Source of the DNA: Labilibaculum sp041595635
GTDB taxonomy: Bacteria; Bacteroidota; Bacteroidia; Bacteroidales; Marinifilaceae
Reading direction: 5' to 3'
DNA: 64,000 bases
Assembly (NCBI RefSeq): GCF_041595635.1
Contig: NZ_JBFHJW010000018.1
Location: 1 to 64,000 of the forward strand
Shown: one piece after another, positions 44,392 to 54,015 of the stretch
How positions within the stretch are numbered: the stretch's first letter is position 1
How the letters are laid out: each line of letters begins with the position of its first letter
The notes under the pieces: generated by a model
What the model saw: only the letters and a program-made list of their open reading frames with translations
What the model was told of the DNA's origin: nothing
Database searches by the model: none
Translations under genes and position numbers: made by a program

Positions 44392-46755
44392 TTAATTTAT
44401 CTCACCATTAGCTTCTTCTAAAATATTGCTTTTGTATTTGTTGTACAAAAACGAAATAATTAAGAGTAAGATTCCAAGAGAAACAAATACAATGGTTTTT
44501 GAGATGGTGCTAAGTTGCGATATGTCGTAAAAAAATAGTTTGACTAATGTGAGTGCAAATAAGCTAATGGCTCCAATTCGCAGATGCTTTTTATGTTTCC
44601 AAATGCCATAAATAATCAGCAGTAAGGAGTAAGAGCCCCATAGGATACTTAAGCCTAGTTTGTACAATTGAGAAGCTCCAGTAATGCTCATCCAATTAAT
44701 GAGTTCGCTGCTGAGTACCCATACCAATGAGATGAAAAGTAGGGCATCAAAGGCAATGAAATAGAGTTTGGTGTTGAGTTGCTTTTTTACCTGAAAGTAA
44801 ATAGCGCTAAGTGAAATGCCTGCAAAAATTATCGAAACATACCTGATGATTAGGTTGAATTGATTTCGATGGTAATATTCTGAAAGTTCTTGACTTAGGT
44901 AGCTTTCACGTAGTTCGCTAAACGAGTATAAACCCTGACTAAGAAATATAAAAATAGTAGTGGCAGCAAGTCCAAAGCTCAGGTAGGTTATCTTTTTATT
45001 CTTTATTTTTTTGATGTTAAGAATGGCCAGTAAAGCGAAAAATAGAAGGGAGTAATTGATGATCCAGATGCCTTTGAAAAAAAATAAATCGGTATTCTTA
45101 AAGTATTTCGTGTAGTTTTCACCATCGGGCTGAATATTGATAACCGAATCGGTAAGAAGCTGATGCCAATAATTGGAAATCTCTAAACGGATCGAAAAGT
45201 AGGCTGTAAAAATTAGGATGCCTGGGATAAGATAGGATAATATTTTAGTGGTTTTGATCCATGATGCCAGTAAACTGGGATTTTGAGGATTGCTATTAAG
45301 TCTATTAATCAGAAAAAAGGCGACTGAGCAAAGTACAGAACTCATAAAATTAACATTTAGAAAAAGAGTCATCCTTGTTGAAGGATCAGTGGCATCGTAC
45401 GAATTGTAAACTAAAGCCCAATCGTGCAGAATACTAAAAAATGCGAGTATCATCAGAGGAAAGGACAGAGCCTCGTAAATAACTACTTTTTTGTTTCGTC
45501 CAATCCAAAATAGTAGAACGGCTTCGCACGCCCATAGTAGGGTTACCCAATTGCCATCGAGTTGCACCGGAAATGTAATGCTTGTGAAGATCAACACCAG
45601 ACCTGAGATCAAATAGAATATATTTTTGTCGGCTAATTTTTGTTTGTAGATAATGAGGCTCACAATGCTGTGAACAATTGCGTTGCCAAGAGTAAATAGT
45701 CCCAGGTAACTGGTTCCCTGCTCCAGACGCAACAGAAGTGCATAACCAATTCCGTAGAAGATAAAGGAATTGGATAGCAGAAGAAGTGAGTTGCTCCTGT
45801 TAAAGCTTTCTTTTCGAATCAATTTATACGCGAGGAAGAGCAAATAAAAGAGTGCGAAAAAGACAATAAGAAATACACTGGCGAGCATAACATGTTCATT
45901 GACCTCGAATTTGGTGACAAACCACGAGAAAAAAATCAGCCAGGTAAAAAAGAAGGAGGTGTAGTGCAATTCTTTCCAATACTTTTTAAAGGCAATGAAA
46001 AGAATTCCCAAATTAATAATGGTCATATAGGTAAAAAGAACTCCTACTTTTCCCGAATCATCACTAAGCAAAAATGGGACAGCATAGGCTCCAACCAAAG
46101 CGATGTGTGCGATTACTTGCCGGTTGTAGTTGAAGGCGGCAAATACAGTGAAAACGGTAAAAATGAGCATAAGAACAAAGGCTAGTGTCTGCGGAAAAAG
46201 ATCGTAGAAACTGTAGCCCAAGTAGGTAAGGAAATACATAATTGTTATGGCCCCGCTTACCAAAACGGCACTGTAGCTTTCGTATTTGGGTTTCAAACGA
46301 ATACCCACAAACAGCAGAATAAGTCCAGTTAGATAACCCAATATGATTCGGGTTAAGGGGGTGATTAATTCGTTGTCAATTGAATATTTAGTGCCTATTC
46401 CAACTCCAATGATGGTGATGGCAATCCCAATTTTATTGATGAGATTTTCGCCAATAAATCGTTCCCAATCTGATTTTGTGGATTTTTGAACCTTTTTAGG
46501 TTTATCTGCGATTAATTGTTGAGTATCAAAATGAGAGCTATCAACAGGAATGGATTTACTTTTCGATTTGGATTGGAGCAATTGTGTCTGACCTGCGGCG
46601 ATTTTATTCTCGTCAGTTCCCTGGTTTTCATTCTGCTGTAATTCCTTGATTTTATTTCGTAAATCGTGAATTTCCATGCTCAGCTTCTCCTGTTTGCTTG
46701 AAAGGTCATTCTGCCTTTTGATGAGTTGCTGTATTGCGTCCTGTTTATTTGTCAT
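44392..46755 (-). CDS. DUF2339 polytopic membrane protein
   Basis: A cytoplasmic coiled coil starts the protein (IQQLIKRQNDLSSKQEKLSMEIHDLRNKIKELQQ, residues about 8-45). A polar linker follows, then WERFIGENLINKIGIAITIIGVGIGTKYSIDNELI, the typical entry to the DUF2339 domain, and more than twenty membrane helices up to the C-terminus. The 787-residue length is typical. DUF2339 proteins are uncharacterised. The stop lies 36 bp before the DUF3999-like gene, so the two are one operon. Confidence 0.85.
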   Translation of the reverse strand: MTNKQDAIQQLIKRQNDLSSKQEKLSMEIHDLRNKIKELQQNENQGTDENKIAAGQTQLLQSKSKSKSIPVDSSHFDTQQLIADKPKKVQKSTKSDWERFIGENLINKIGIAITIIGVGIGTKYSIDNELITPLTRIILGYLTGLILLFVGIRLKPKYESYSAVLVSGAITIMYFLTYLGYSFYDLFPQTLAFVLMLIFTVFTVFAAFNYNRQVIAHIALVGAYAVPFLLSDDSGKVGVLFTYMTIINLGILFIAFKKYWKELHYTSFFFTWLIFFSWFVTKFEVNEHVMLASVFLIVFFALFYLLFLAYKLIRKESFNRSNSLLLLSNSFIFYGIGYALLLRLEQGTSYLGLFTLGNAIVHSIVSLIIYKQKLADKNIFYLISGLVLIFTSITFPVQLDGNWVTLLWACEAVLLFWIGRNKKVVIYEALSFPLMILAFFSILHDWALVYNSYDATDPSTRMTLFLNVNFMSSVLCSVAFFLINRLNSNPQNPSLLASWIKTTKILSYLIPGILIFTAYFSIRLEISNYWHQLLTDSVINIQPDGENYTKYFKNTDLFFFKGIWIINYSLLFFALLAILNIKKIKNKKITYLSFGLAATTIFIFLSQGLYSFSELRESYLSQELSEYYHRNQFNLIIRYVSIIFAGISLSAIYFQVKKQLNTKLYFIAFDALLFISLVWVLSSELINWMSITGASQLYKLGLSILWGSYSLLLIIYGIWKHKKHLRIGAISLFALTLVKLFFYDISQLSTISKTIVFVSLGILLLIISFLYNKYKSNILEEANGEIN

Positions 46756-47102
46756 CTGGCAATTTTAGTAGGTGTGCAGATTAAATATTGATTCTGATTT
46801 CTTGATTCGTTTGGTTAAGTCAATGTGCAGTTCCCTTGTTTCTGTAGTTTATGTATTATAGAATTGAATTTATAAAAAGTAAGTTTAGAATCAAAATGGA
46901 AGGATAGCTTGCAGCAGCTTTGCTTGAATGCTATTGACAATAGAGAATGAAATTGGAGAGGGCGTTTGCAAAGACGGAGAGAAGTTTTTTTTGAAATGAA
47001 CACAAGAAAGAAAAAAACCATAATGACAGGTTTTTCTCTTCTTCTTTTAAATTCTATCCATAAAATGGGAGAATTGATGTGTTCTTTATTATGTATAAAG
47101 AT
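46756..47102. other. About 350-bp intergenic region
   Basis: Apart from the aroE terminator at 47013-47035 I see no feature. The promoter of the DUF2339 gene must lie here, but no consensus match is convincing. Confidence 0.45.
47013..47035 (-). terminator. Terminator after aroE
   Basis: AAAAACC pairs with GGTTTTT around a 9-base loop. On the minus strand a seven-T run completes it, 68 bases past the aroE stop. Confidence 0.65.
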
Positions 47103-47846
47103 CTACCTTTGATTCCAAATGGCCCAATTTCTTTCTGCCTGAAGATGAAGCATTTTTAGTCCGTTGTGAATTTTGGCTCCTTGGTCTTTCCCTTTTTTCA
47201 TAAAAAGAGTTTCAGCAGGATTGTACACAACGTCGTATAAAAAATGATTTGCACTAAGTAGGTGATAAGGAATATCAGGACAAGTATCGTTTTTTGGAAA
47301 AGTGCCCAAAGGTGTGCAGTTAACCAGTAAATGGTATTTGTTCATTATTTCGGGAGTCAGCATCTTGTAGCTGATGCATTTTTCTGAAGCTTTTCGGGAA
47401 ACAAATTGGTATTCGATGCCCATTTCTTCAAAACCAGTGGCTACAGCTTTGGAAACACCACCAGTCCCTAAAATTAAAGCTTTGGGTTTTGTTCCGGCCA
47501 AAAAAACTTTTAGCGATTCGGTAAAGCCATAAATATCAGTATTGTATCCAACCATTTTTATTTCATTGTTTTCGCGGATGATTTGAACCGAATTAACAGC
47601 ACCAATTCGCTTGGCTAGCGGATCAATTTCATCAAGAAATTGCATGACTTCCTGTTTGTATGGAATAGTAATGCAAAATCCTTTTAGATTACTGTACTTT
47701 TTTAGAGTGTTGGGAAGTTCTTGAATACTTGACAACTCAAAATTAAGAAAGTTGGCATCGAGATTTTCTTCTGCAAATTTGTCGGTAAAATATTGTTTCG
47801 AAAAAGAGTGTCGTAAAGGAAAACCCAGAATTGCAAATGTGTCCAT
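47103..47846 (-). CDS. aroE: Shikimate dehydrogenase
   Basis: Reduces 3-dehydroshikimate to shikimate with NADPH in aromatic amino-acid synthesis. The substrate site appears as FAILGFPLRHSFSKQYF, the catalytic Lys in FCITIPYKQEVM, then AVNSVQI and YNTDIYGF. The nucleotide-binding loop is ALILGTGGVSKAVATGFEEMG. 247 residues is slightly short, as in other Bacteroidota. It follows the DUF368 gene by 1 bp, so the two are co-transcribed. Confidence 0.93.
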   Translation of the reverse strand: MDTFAILGFPLRHSFSKQYFTDKFAEENLDANFLNFELSSIQELPNTLKKYSNLKGFCITIPYKQEVMQFLDEIDPLAKRIGAVNSVQIIRENNEIKMVGYNTDIYGFTESLKVFLAGTKPKALILGTGGVSKAVATGFEEMGIEYQFVSRKASEKCISYKMLTPEIMNKYHLLVNCTPLGTFPKNDTCPDIPYHLLSANHFLYDVVYNPAETLFMKKGKDQGAKIHNGLKMLHLQAERNWAIWNQR

Positions 47847-47847
47847 A

Positions 47848-48786
47848 TTAGTTCGATTTTGATTCTGGTGAGAATTTTTCCATTATCCAGATGAGCAGAA
47901 ATCCGGCAATAGCCAAAACAATAGCAAAAATCAATTCAGAATCCTGCCCGAGTATTTGTTCAAAAGTATTGGGAAGAATATTTGCCTGAAGAAGAGGTTT
48001 TTCGATTCCATGTCGGTCTATAAATGTAGAAACAGTTTCTTTCCAGGGCCAAACTTTGTTTAGGGATCCGATCATGAATCCAGCAAGCAAAGCGATGGTC
48101 ATGTTATGGTATTTTTTCAGTAACCAGCTTAGTAAATTCGAGAAGCTCAAAAGACCAATAACGGCGCCAGCCCCTACAATAGCAATAACATCCAGCTTAA
48201 AGGAGCTAATAGCATTTAAGATAAATTCGTATTTGCCCAAAAGAAGCAGGATAAATGCTCCTGAAATACCAGGAAGAATCATGGCGCAAATGGCCAAAGC
48301 TCCCGATAAAAATAGAAACCAATAAGAGCTTGGTGTTTCGGCTGGAGTTACAACCGTTACAAAATAGGCAATGGCAATACCGAGAAAAAGAGCGATGATG
48401 GTTCGCAGTTTCCATTCTGTTATTTTTTTTGCGATTACAATAGCAGATGCTACGATTAAGCCAAAAAAGAAAGACCATATAAGAATTGGTTGTTCAGCTA
48501 AAAAGTATTTAATAAGCTTTGCAAGCGATAAAAAACTGACAAATATTCCAAATGTTAGCGCAGAAAGAAAGTTGCCGTTTATGGCTTTCCAAAAATCTTT
48601 AATTTTCAATTGCAGTATTAATTTAATGGCACTACCATTAATTGATTTTATGCTGTTAATCAATTCTTCGTAGATTCCAGTAATAAAGGCAATTGTTCCT
48701 CCTGAAACTCCAGGAACAACATCGGCAGCTCCCATTCCCATTCCTTTTAAGGAAATTAGAAGGTAGTCTTTTAAATTTCGGGGCAT
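47848..48786 (-). CDS. DUF368 membrane protein, PopT-like polyprenyl-phosphate transporter
   Basis: A 312-residue protein with about nine membrane helices. Family motifs are GMGMGAADVVPGVSGGTIAFITGIYEELINSI near the N-terminus and GALAICAMILPGISGAFILLLLGKYE in the middle, the paired P-G-x-S-G repeats of DUF368. DUF368 proteins (PopT) were shown to recycle undecaprenyl phosphate across the inner membrane. It shares a transcript with aroE, with no evident pathway link. Confidence 0.87.
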   Translation of the reverse strand: MPRNLKDYLLISLKGMGMGAADVVPGVSGGTIAFITGIYEELINSIKSINGSAIKLILQLKIKDFWKAINGNFLSALTFGIFVSFLSLAKLIKYFLAEQPILIWSFFFGLIVASAIVIAKKITEWKLRTIIALFLGIAIAYFVTVVTPAETPSSYWFLFLSGALAICAMILPGISGAFILLLLGKYEFILNAISSFKLDVIAIVGAGAVIGLLSFSNLLSWLLKKYHNMTIALLAGFMIGSLNKVWPWKETVSTFIDRHGIEKPLLQANILPNTFEQILGQDSELIFAIVLAIAGFLLIWIMEKFSPESKSN

Positions 48787-48827
48787 AGTTTGTTTTGTTG
48801 AGATTGCATTGCGTAAGGGAAATGCAA

Positions 48828-50231
48828 TTATAAGTTTGTTTGAATAAGGTCGGTAAAGCGTTTGTTTTCTTTTAATTCGGGAAATTGAAGAAAGATATCA
48901 TTGATGTTTTCTGAATCGATATCTATGGCTTGGCGAATATACATTGCCGAAGAGTTAATGTCTCCGGTAATCGCATAGTAGGCAGCCAAATTGCTTAGCA
49001 GTTGCGGACAGTCTGGAGTTTGGTGTAAACTCTCGAGCAATACATCAATAGCTGTTTCTTCGTTTTCGTTTTGATGATAGTATTCGGCTAGTGTAATAGG
49101 ATAAGTTGTGTCGAAGGGATCCAATTCAATAGCTTCCCGAAAGGCATGAACTGCTTTTTGAGGTGAATTGGCTCTGGCATATGCTGATCCTAAGGCGAAC
49201 CAATAATCTGAATTTGTGTCATCAAGGCTTTTGGCTTTTTCCAGATAAACCAGTGATTCATCTATTTTATCCTGATACATGAGAATTAATCCCATTCCAA
49301 ACCATGGATCTGATAGGTTCTCATCTGTTTTGATGGCTGTTTCGTAGTTGATTAAAGCTTGTTCGTATTCGTCAAGTTTTTCAAAACACTCTCCAATATA
49401 AGAATAGGTTGAGGCATGATTGTCATCAAATTCCAAGTATTCGGTATAGCTTTTTATGGCTTCTTCAAAAAGTCCCTGATTGGCTAAAGCATTGGCTTTG
49501 TTAAAGTAAGCCTTGCTGTGTTGGTCGTTAATAGCAAGAGTATAATCGTAGGCTTCAACGGCTTTTGAAAAATTTCCCAAGCGGTTATAAACAATTCCTA
49601 TATTGTACCAGGCATTGTCAGAGAATGGATTGAGATCCAAAAATGCGTCATAGGCAGCTATGCTTTGATAGTCTTCGCCGATTTTTTCATAGCAATAACC
49701 CAATTCAAAAAGAACTTCAGAATCTTCTTCATCCATTTCCAGAGCTTCTTCGAGATAGTCAATGGCAAAATCGAACTGACTAAGTTGTTCAAAAGCAATG
49801 GCGATTCTAAAAAGTAAATCTTCACGGTTTTCAGAGCTTATTTCTAAAGCTTCATCGAACTGTTCTTTGGCAAGATCGTACTTTTGCAAATGATTATAGA
49901 TATTTCCTTTAAGCAATAGAATCTCTTTGTTCGAACTTTCAATGGCTTGTATTTTTTCTAGAATCGAAAGCGCTTCAAGGTGTTGATCTCTGTTGATTAA
50001 TACCTGAGCTTTTTTAATTTGAAGAGAAATAGCTCCAGGATGTTGCCGGTTGGCAATATTCGACACCTTTACTGCCTGGGAAAGATCGCCTTTCTCAATG
50101 TAGTAATCAATGATGCTTTCAAATTCGTGAACATCAAAATAGTAAAGCGTTTTCGCCTTAATCATTTCTTCGAATCGACTTACAAAAGTAAACGCATCAT
50201 CATCAAGATAGTTTTCTGTATTCTCTATCAT
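48828..50231 (-). CDS. Tetratricopeptide repeat protein
   Basis: A 467-residue cytoplasmic protein made almost wholly of TPR units, roughly eleven, for example YDLAKEQFDEALEISSENREDLLFRIAIAFEQLSQFDFAIDYLEEALE. No signal peptide or catalytic domain is seen. The N-terminal 50 residues (YLDDDAFTFVSRFEEMIKAKTLYYFDVHEFESIIDYYIEKGD) look specific to this family. Such proteins are conserved in Bacteroidota but have no known role; protein-protein scaffolding is likely. It is upstream of popT-aroE on the same strand with a 41-bp gap. Confidence 0.85.
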   Translation of the reverse strand: MIENTENYLDDDAFTFVSRFEEMIKAKTLYYFDVHEFESIIDYYIEKGDLSQAVKVSNIANRQHPGAISLQIKKAQVLINRDQHLEALSILEKIQAIESSNKEILLLKGNIYNHLQKYDLAKEQFDEALEISSENREDLLFRIAIAFEQLSQFDFAIDYLEEALEMDEEDSEVLFELGYCYEKIGEDYQSIAAYDAFLDLNPFSDNAWYNIGIVYNRLGNFSKAVEAYDYTLAINDQHSKAYFNKANALANQGLFEEAIKSYTEYLEFDDNHASTYSYIGECFEKLDEYEQALINYETAIKTDENLSDPWFGMGLILMYQDKIDESLVYLEKAKSLDDTNSDYWFALGSAYARANSPQKAVHAFREAIELDPFDTTYPITLAEYYHQNENEETAIDVLLESLHQTPDCPQLLSNLAAYYAITGDINSSAMYIRQAIDIDSENINDIFLQFPELKENKRFTDLIQTNL

Positions 50232-50350
50232 CTACCAAATTAAAATGATTATTTTACAAAAATAGGATTAATTTTAAAATATTCAAGTTAGAAGATCGTA
50301 ACAAAAAGTTAATTTTTGCTAAGCTGCTCTATGTTAAATCACATAAAATA

Positions 50351-50374
50351 AACGGCCTCGAAAGTGAGGCCGTT
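50351..50374. terminator. Terminator after the DUF4301 gene
   Basis: AACGGCCTC pairs with GAGGCCGTT around a GAAAGT loop, 7 bases past the DUF4301 stop. Strong GC stem, short T-rich flank. Confidence 0.75.
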
Positions 50375-50380
50375 TGTTGA

Positions 50381-51937
50381 TTATAAATTTCGATGTTCAA
50401 TTCTGAGTAAGTCAAATACTGTTTTTACAGGATTAAATGTGATGCTGGGAACCTCTACAAAAACAGTGTTCCAATCAGACATCGCTCCATTCCATAAACC
50501 AGGAAGTTCCATAGCTTTTAGATCGTTGCCATTATTTGATTTTTCAGAAATAAAACCAGTTTGTTTGTCGACGAATTTCGGCAAATCGAATTTATTTCCC
50601 TTATAATCCTTAGTACCGCAAACCAAATCAACAGGATTGAAGTGGGTAGAGCGTTCTAATATATTTTTTTGCCTAACATCTGTCTTGTCAATTTGTGAGC
50701 CTTCTACAATTTGCAGAGATACCGAACCATCTGAATTTCTCGACCAGAAAGGACCACCTCCTGGCTCTCCTTCGTTTTTCACCATTCCACACACGCGAAT
50801 TGGGCGATTGAATTTTGTGAAAAGATAATTTTTTAGTTTTTCCGGATCTTCAACTTTCAGACTTGCTGGAGCTTTGGTACAAAGCTTTTCTTCTAAGAAA
50901 GTAAGCATTTCTTGCAGATTATCCATTGAGATATCCTTGTCTTCTTCAAGAATTTTTAGGTAGTCGAAAATAAACGATTGATTTTCCAAAAGGATTCCAG
51001 CTAGTACTTTTTTATAGGCATAGGTTGGTTCTTTTAAACGATCGGGGACTACATTGTCGATGTTTTTAATAAAAATCACGTCGGCATTTAGTTCGTTTAA
51101 ATTCTCAATTAAAGCGCCGTGTCCACCTGGGCGAAATAGGATGCTTCCATCTTCATTACGGAAGGGTTCATTATTCATGTCCACAGCAATGGTATCGGTC
51201 GATGATTTTTGTACCGAATAGGAAACCTTTAATTTGCCATCGTATTTTTCTTCAAAAGTAGCTTTGGTTTTTAGTAAACGATCTTCAAAAAGCACTTTGT
51301 GATCATCCGATACAGTCAGATGAATTTGAGCATCTTTGTTTTTATTTTTGCTATAGTTAAGAGCCTCCACTAAATGTTCTTCGAATGAAGTTCTTGAGTA
51401 AAGTTTGTATCGATGGAATTTTAGCAAGCCTTTAGGAAGACTGGAATAGTGCAGTCCTTTTCGGGTTAAAAGCATAGCCAAAATTTGCTTGAATTCATTT
51501 TTATCAAGCATTTTTTCTAAATCCATATCATTTTCCGAGCAGATATTTTTTAGATCGTTATAAAAGGCAAAATCGTCTATTCTGTCGAAGAAGTTAAACA
51601 TTGTTTCAGGGCCTTTGTTGCAAAGGAATTTTAAGTATTCATCCTCAGTGCCTTGATAAGTGTTTAAAAAATCGTATAACGATTTAAACATTCTGGTTGC
51701 TGCGCCCGATGCAGGAACAAATTTCAGTAGGGAAAGGCTTTTTACATGTGCTGTAAACACTTCCTTATAAATTTCTTGTTCATGCTCTCCAATTTGTGAG
51801 ATCCCGTCACCAATGGTGGCAGGTTTTTTAAGTTTCATTTTTGGAAAACCAGTTTTGAAGTTGTTGATCTGTTCTTCAATGGCCTTACTGTCAATGGCCT
51901 TGGCTGCGAATTGAGATTGATCTTGTTTTGAAAACAT
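50381..51937 (-). CDS. DUF4301 family protein
   Basis: The DUF4301 features are clear: IEEQINNFKTGFPKMKLKKPATIGDGI near the start, LLKFVPASGAATRMFKSLYDFL, and ILFRPGGHGALIENLNELNADVIFIKNIDNVVPD. The PASGAATRMFK and GGHGALI motifs suggest a nucleotidyltransferase-like fold that handles a sugar nucleotide or nucleotide, but no activity is known. 518 residues is standard. The gene has its own terminator and is not obviously linked to its neighbours. Confidence 0.85.
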   Translation of the reverse strand: MFSKQDQSQFAAKAIDSKAIEEQINNFKTGFPKMKLKKPATIGDGISQIGEHEQEIYKEVFTAHVKSLSLLKFVPASGAATRMFKSLYDFLNTYQGTEDEYLKFLCNKGPETMFNFFDRIDDFAFYNDLKNICSENDMDLEKMLDKNEFKQILAMLLTRKGLHYSSLPKGLLKFHRYKLYSRTSFEEHLVEALNYSKNKNKDAQIHLTVSDDHKVLFEDRLLKTKATFEEKYDGKLKVSYSVQKSSTDTIAVDMNNEPFRNEDGSILFRPGGHGALIENLNELNADVIFIKNIDNVVPDRLKEPTYAYKKVLAGILLENQSFIFDYLKILEEDKDISMDNLQEMLTFLEEKLCTKAPASLKVEDPEKLKNYLFTKFNRPIRVCGMVKNEGEPGGGPFWSRNSDGSVSLQIVEGSQIDKTDVRQKNILERSTHFNPVDLVCGTKDYKGNKFDLPKFVDKQTGFISEKSNNGNDLKAMELPGLWNGAMSDWNTVFVEVPSITFNPVKTVFDLLRIEHRNL

Positions 51938-52230
51938 GCTTAAAATTTTATTAAAAGTGTTATGTGCAATATAAAGAATACTTTCTATAAATAAAACGCT
52001 CAGTTTGGTAAATATAAAAAATACTTATGCAATGCTTTGCGAAATGTATTTTTGCTCTTTTAGAATTTGTGTTTTTTAAATTGTTATTTTTATTTAGAAG
52101 TTAAAATTTGGACGATTTTCTTTCTGAGAGAAGATGATTTGGAGGTAATCATTCTTATAAATTTCAAATTTTGATAATTTATCTGCTATACAAGATAACT
52201 TTTGTATTTTTGAGCCAAAATTTAGGATGT
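51938..52230. other. About 290-bp divergent intergenic region
   Basis: It separates the DUF4301 gene from the TIGR01212 gene. Besides the -7 element at 52205-52212 I see only AT-rich sequence. Confidence 0.4.
52205..52212 (+). promoter_or_regulatory. -7 element of the TIGR01212 gene
   Basis: TATTTTTG is a perfect TAnnTTTG box. It falls after the frame opening at 52171, which favours the ATG at 52231 as true start. No -33 TTTG stands at the right distance. Confidence 0.45.
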
Positions 52231-53184
52231 ATGACGGATAAGCAGTTTCAGTGGGGAAATAATAAAAGATACAATGACTTCCCAAGTTCTTTTAAGCGTA
52301 GGTTTTCAGAGCGAATTCAGAAAATATCTATCGATGCAGGATTTACTTGTCCCAATCGCGATGGAAGCAAAGGTGTTGGGGGTTGTACCTACTGTAATAA
52401 CAGTAGTTTTAATCCGGCTTACTGCAGTCCTAAAAGATCCATTTCCGAACAAATAGCCTTAGGCATTGATTTCTTCAATGCAAAATACAAAGCGCAGCGA
52501 TACCTTGCTTATTTTCAGGCCTATTCCAATACCTATGCTCCTCTTGTTCAACTTCGGGATAAATACGAGGAAGCCTTATCGCATGAAAAAGTAATTGGCC
52601 TGGTTATTGGAACCCGGCCCGATTGTATTTCCGATTCTCTCTTGAATTATTTAGAAGAATTGGCCAAAGATTATTACATCAGTATTGAGTATGGAGTAGA
52701 GTCCTTGAATAATAATGCCTTGAATGCAATAAATCGGGGACATACCTATCAGGAGGCTGAAAAGACGATTCGAAAAACAGCCAATAGGGGAATTCATATT
52801 GGTGCACATTTGGTGAATGGTTTGCCTTTTGATACGCCTCAAATGATGCTGGAACATGCCGTAGAGCTTTCAAATCTTCCTATCGACACTCTGAAATTGC
52901 ATCAGTTACAGATTCTCAATCATACTAGCATGGCAAAAGAATATCAGGTGGAACCAGAAAAATTTCATCTGTTTGAGATGGAAGAGTATTTGGATTTTGT
53001 GGTGGATGTGATTGAGAGAATAAATCCTCGAGTTAGTTTGGAACGTTTTATTAATCAGGCTCCAAAGGGTTGGCTAATTGCACCCAAGTGGGGAATAAAA
53101 AATTTCGAATTTGTGGCTAAGTTGGACAAAAAACTGATTGAAAGAGATAGTTGGCAAGGAAAATTGTTTGTTGAAAAGAACTGA
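52231..53184 (+). CDS. TIGR01212 family radical SAM protein (YhcC-like)
   Basis: The protein begins MTDKQFQWGNNKRYNDFPSSFKRRFSERIQKISIDAGFTCPNRDGSKGVGGCTYCNN, the TIGR01212 hallmark, with the Fe-S ligands spread over a longer spacing than the usual CxxxCxxC. Later motifs are YFQAYSNTYAPL, VIGTRPDCISDSLL and GAHLVNGLPFD. The family is a radical SAM enzyme of unknown reaction. The ATG at 52231 is preferred since the extension from 52171 would be hydrophobic and overlaps a promoter element. 317 residues. Confidence 0.88.
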   Translation: MTDKQFQWGNNKRYNDFPSSFKRRFSERIQKISIDAGFTCPNRDGSKGVGGCTYCNNSSFNPAYCSPKRSISEQIALGIDFFNAKYKAQRYLAYFQAYSNTYAPLVQLRDKYEEALSHEKVIGLVIGTRPDCISDSLLNYLEELAKDYYISIEYGVESLNNNALNAINRGHTYQEAEKTIRKTANRGIHIGAHLVNGLPFDTPQMMLEHAVELSNLPIDTLKLHQLQILNHTSMAKEYQVEPEKFHLFEMEEYLDFVVDVIERINPRVSLERFINQAPKGWLIAPKWGIKNFEFVAKLDKKLIERDSWQGKLFVEKN

Positions 53185-53913
53185 TTAGTTTTTAATTATT
53201 TGAAGCAGATTTGTTGCTTTTGCAGATCCTAATTGCTCCGACTGTTTAATGTCGGAGATGGCTGCATTTCTCTGTCCATTTTTTAGCTTGGCAATTCCAC
53301 GGGCAAAGTAAGCTCTTTCTAGTTGCTTGTCAATTTGAATGGCTTTGCTATAATCTACAATCGCTTTGGTATAGTTTTCCTGACAATCAAAAGCAACCGC
53401 TCTGTTGTAGTAAACACCCGAAGAGTTCAATCCATATTTAATCGATAAATCGTAATCGGAAATAGCTTCCCTGTAATTTTTCTCATAGTAGTTGCAGATG
53501 CCACGAAAATGGAGCGCTTTTTTATTTTTCGGACTAATTTTTAAAATCTCACTATAATCTTTGATTGCCAATTTGTAATTTTTTTGATTCTCGTAGAGAA
53601 TTGCTCTGTTCAAATAAGCCTGTTCTTCTGGTTTTTGATTGTTAATTACAAAGCTAAGATCTTGAATGGCGCCCTCTGTTTTGTCTAAAAAAGAGTAGCA
53701 GATGGCTCGATTGTAATAGGCGGGAAGATAGTTTTTATCTTGTTCTATTGCTGTTGATAATTCCTTTACAGCTTCAGCATAATCCTGTTTCGACATGAAT
53801 TCAATGGCTCGTTCATTCGCTTTATCTTCTGCAGATTTACCGCAGCCTGATAGAACAAATAAGAGAACAATGAATAAGGAAATCGAAGTTGTTGGTAAAT
53901 AGAATTTTGTCAT
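53185..53913 (-). CDS. TPR lipoprotein
   Basis: A classical lipoprotein signal (TSISLFIVLLFVLSGC) is followed by about six TPR units, such as DYAEAVKELSTAIEQDKNYLPAYYNRAICY and NYREAISDYDLSIKYGLNSSGVYYNRA. It should sit in the periplasm or outer membrane as an adaptor. No partner is suggested by context; its 3' end abuts the converging TIGR01212 stop with no spacer, and it follows YgiQ on the same strand after a terminator. Confidence 0.85.
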   Translation of the reverse strand: MTKFYLPTTSISLFIVLLFVLSGCGKSAEDKANERAIEFMSKQDYAEAVKELSTAIEQDKNYLPAYYNRAICYSFLDKTEGAIQDLSFVINNQKPEEQAYLNRAILYENQKNYKLAIKDYSEILKISPKNKKALHFRGICNYYEKNYREAISDYDLSIKYGLNSSGVYYNRAVAFDCQENYTKAIVDYSKAIQIDKQLERAYFARGIAKLKNGQRNAAISDIKQSEQLGSAKATNLLQIIKN

Positions 53914-53956
53914 GGCTCGCAGTTCAGATTCATCTATCGAATATACACAAATAAAT

Positions 53957-54004
53957 AAAAAGAGGCTTTCAATCTTTTTAGGAGAATGGAAAAAACCTCT
54001 TTTT
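53957..54004 (-). terminator. Terminator of the ygiQ-like gene
   Basis: AAAAAGAGG pairs with CCTCTTTTT around a 30-base loop. On the minus strand the T-rich arm is followed by more T-rich sequence. Confidence 0.55.
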
Positions 54005-54015
54005 ATTTTGATTAA

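Noticed and set aside
46815..47021. Minus-strand 68-codon frame in an intergenic region
   Set aside because: It starts inside the aroE terminator hairpin and shows no protein-like composition or conserved motif.
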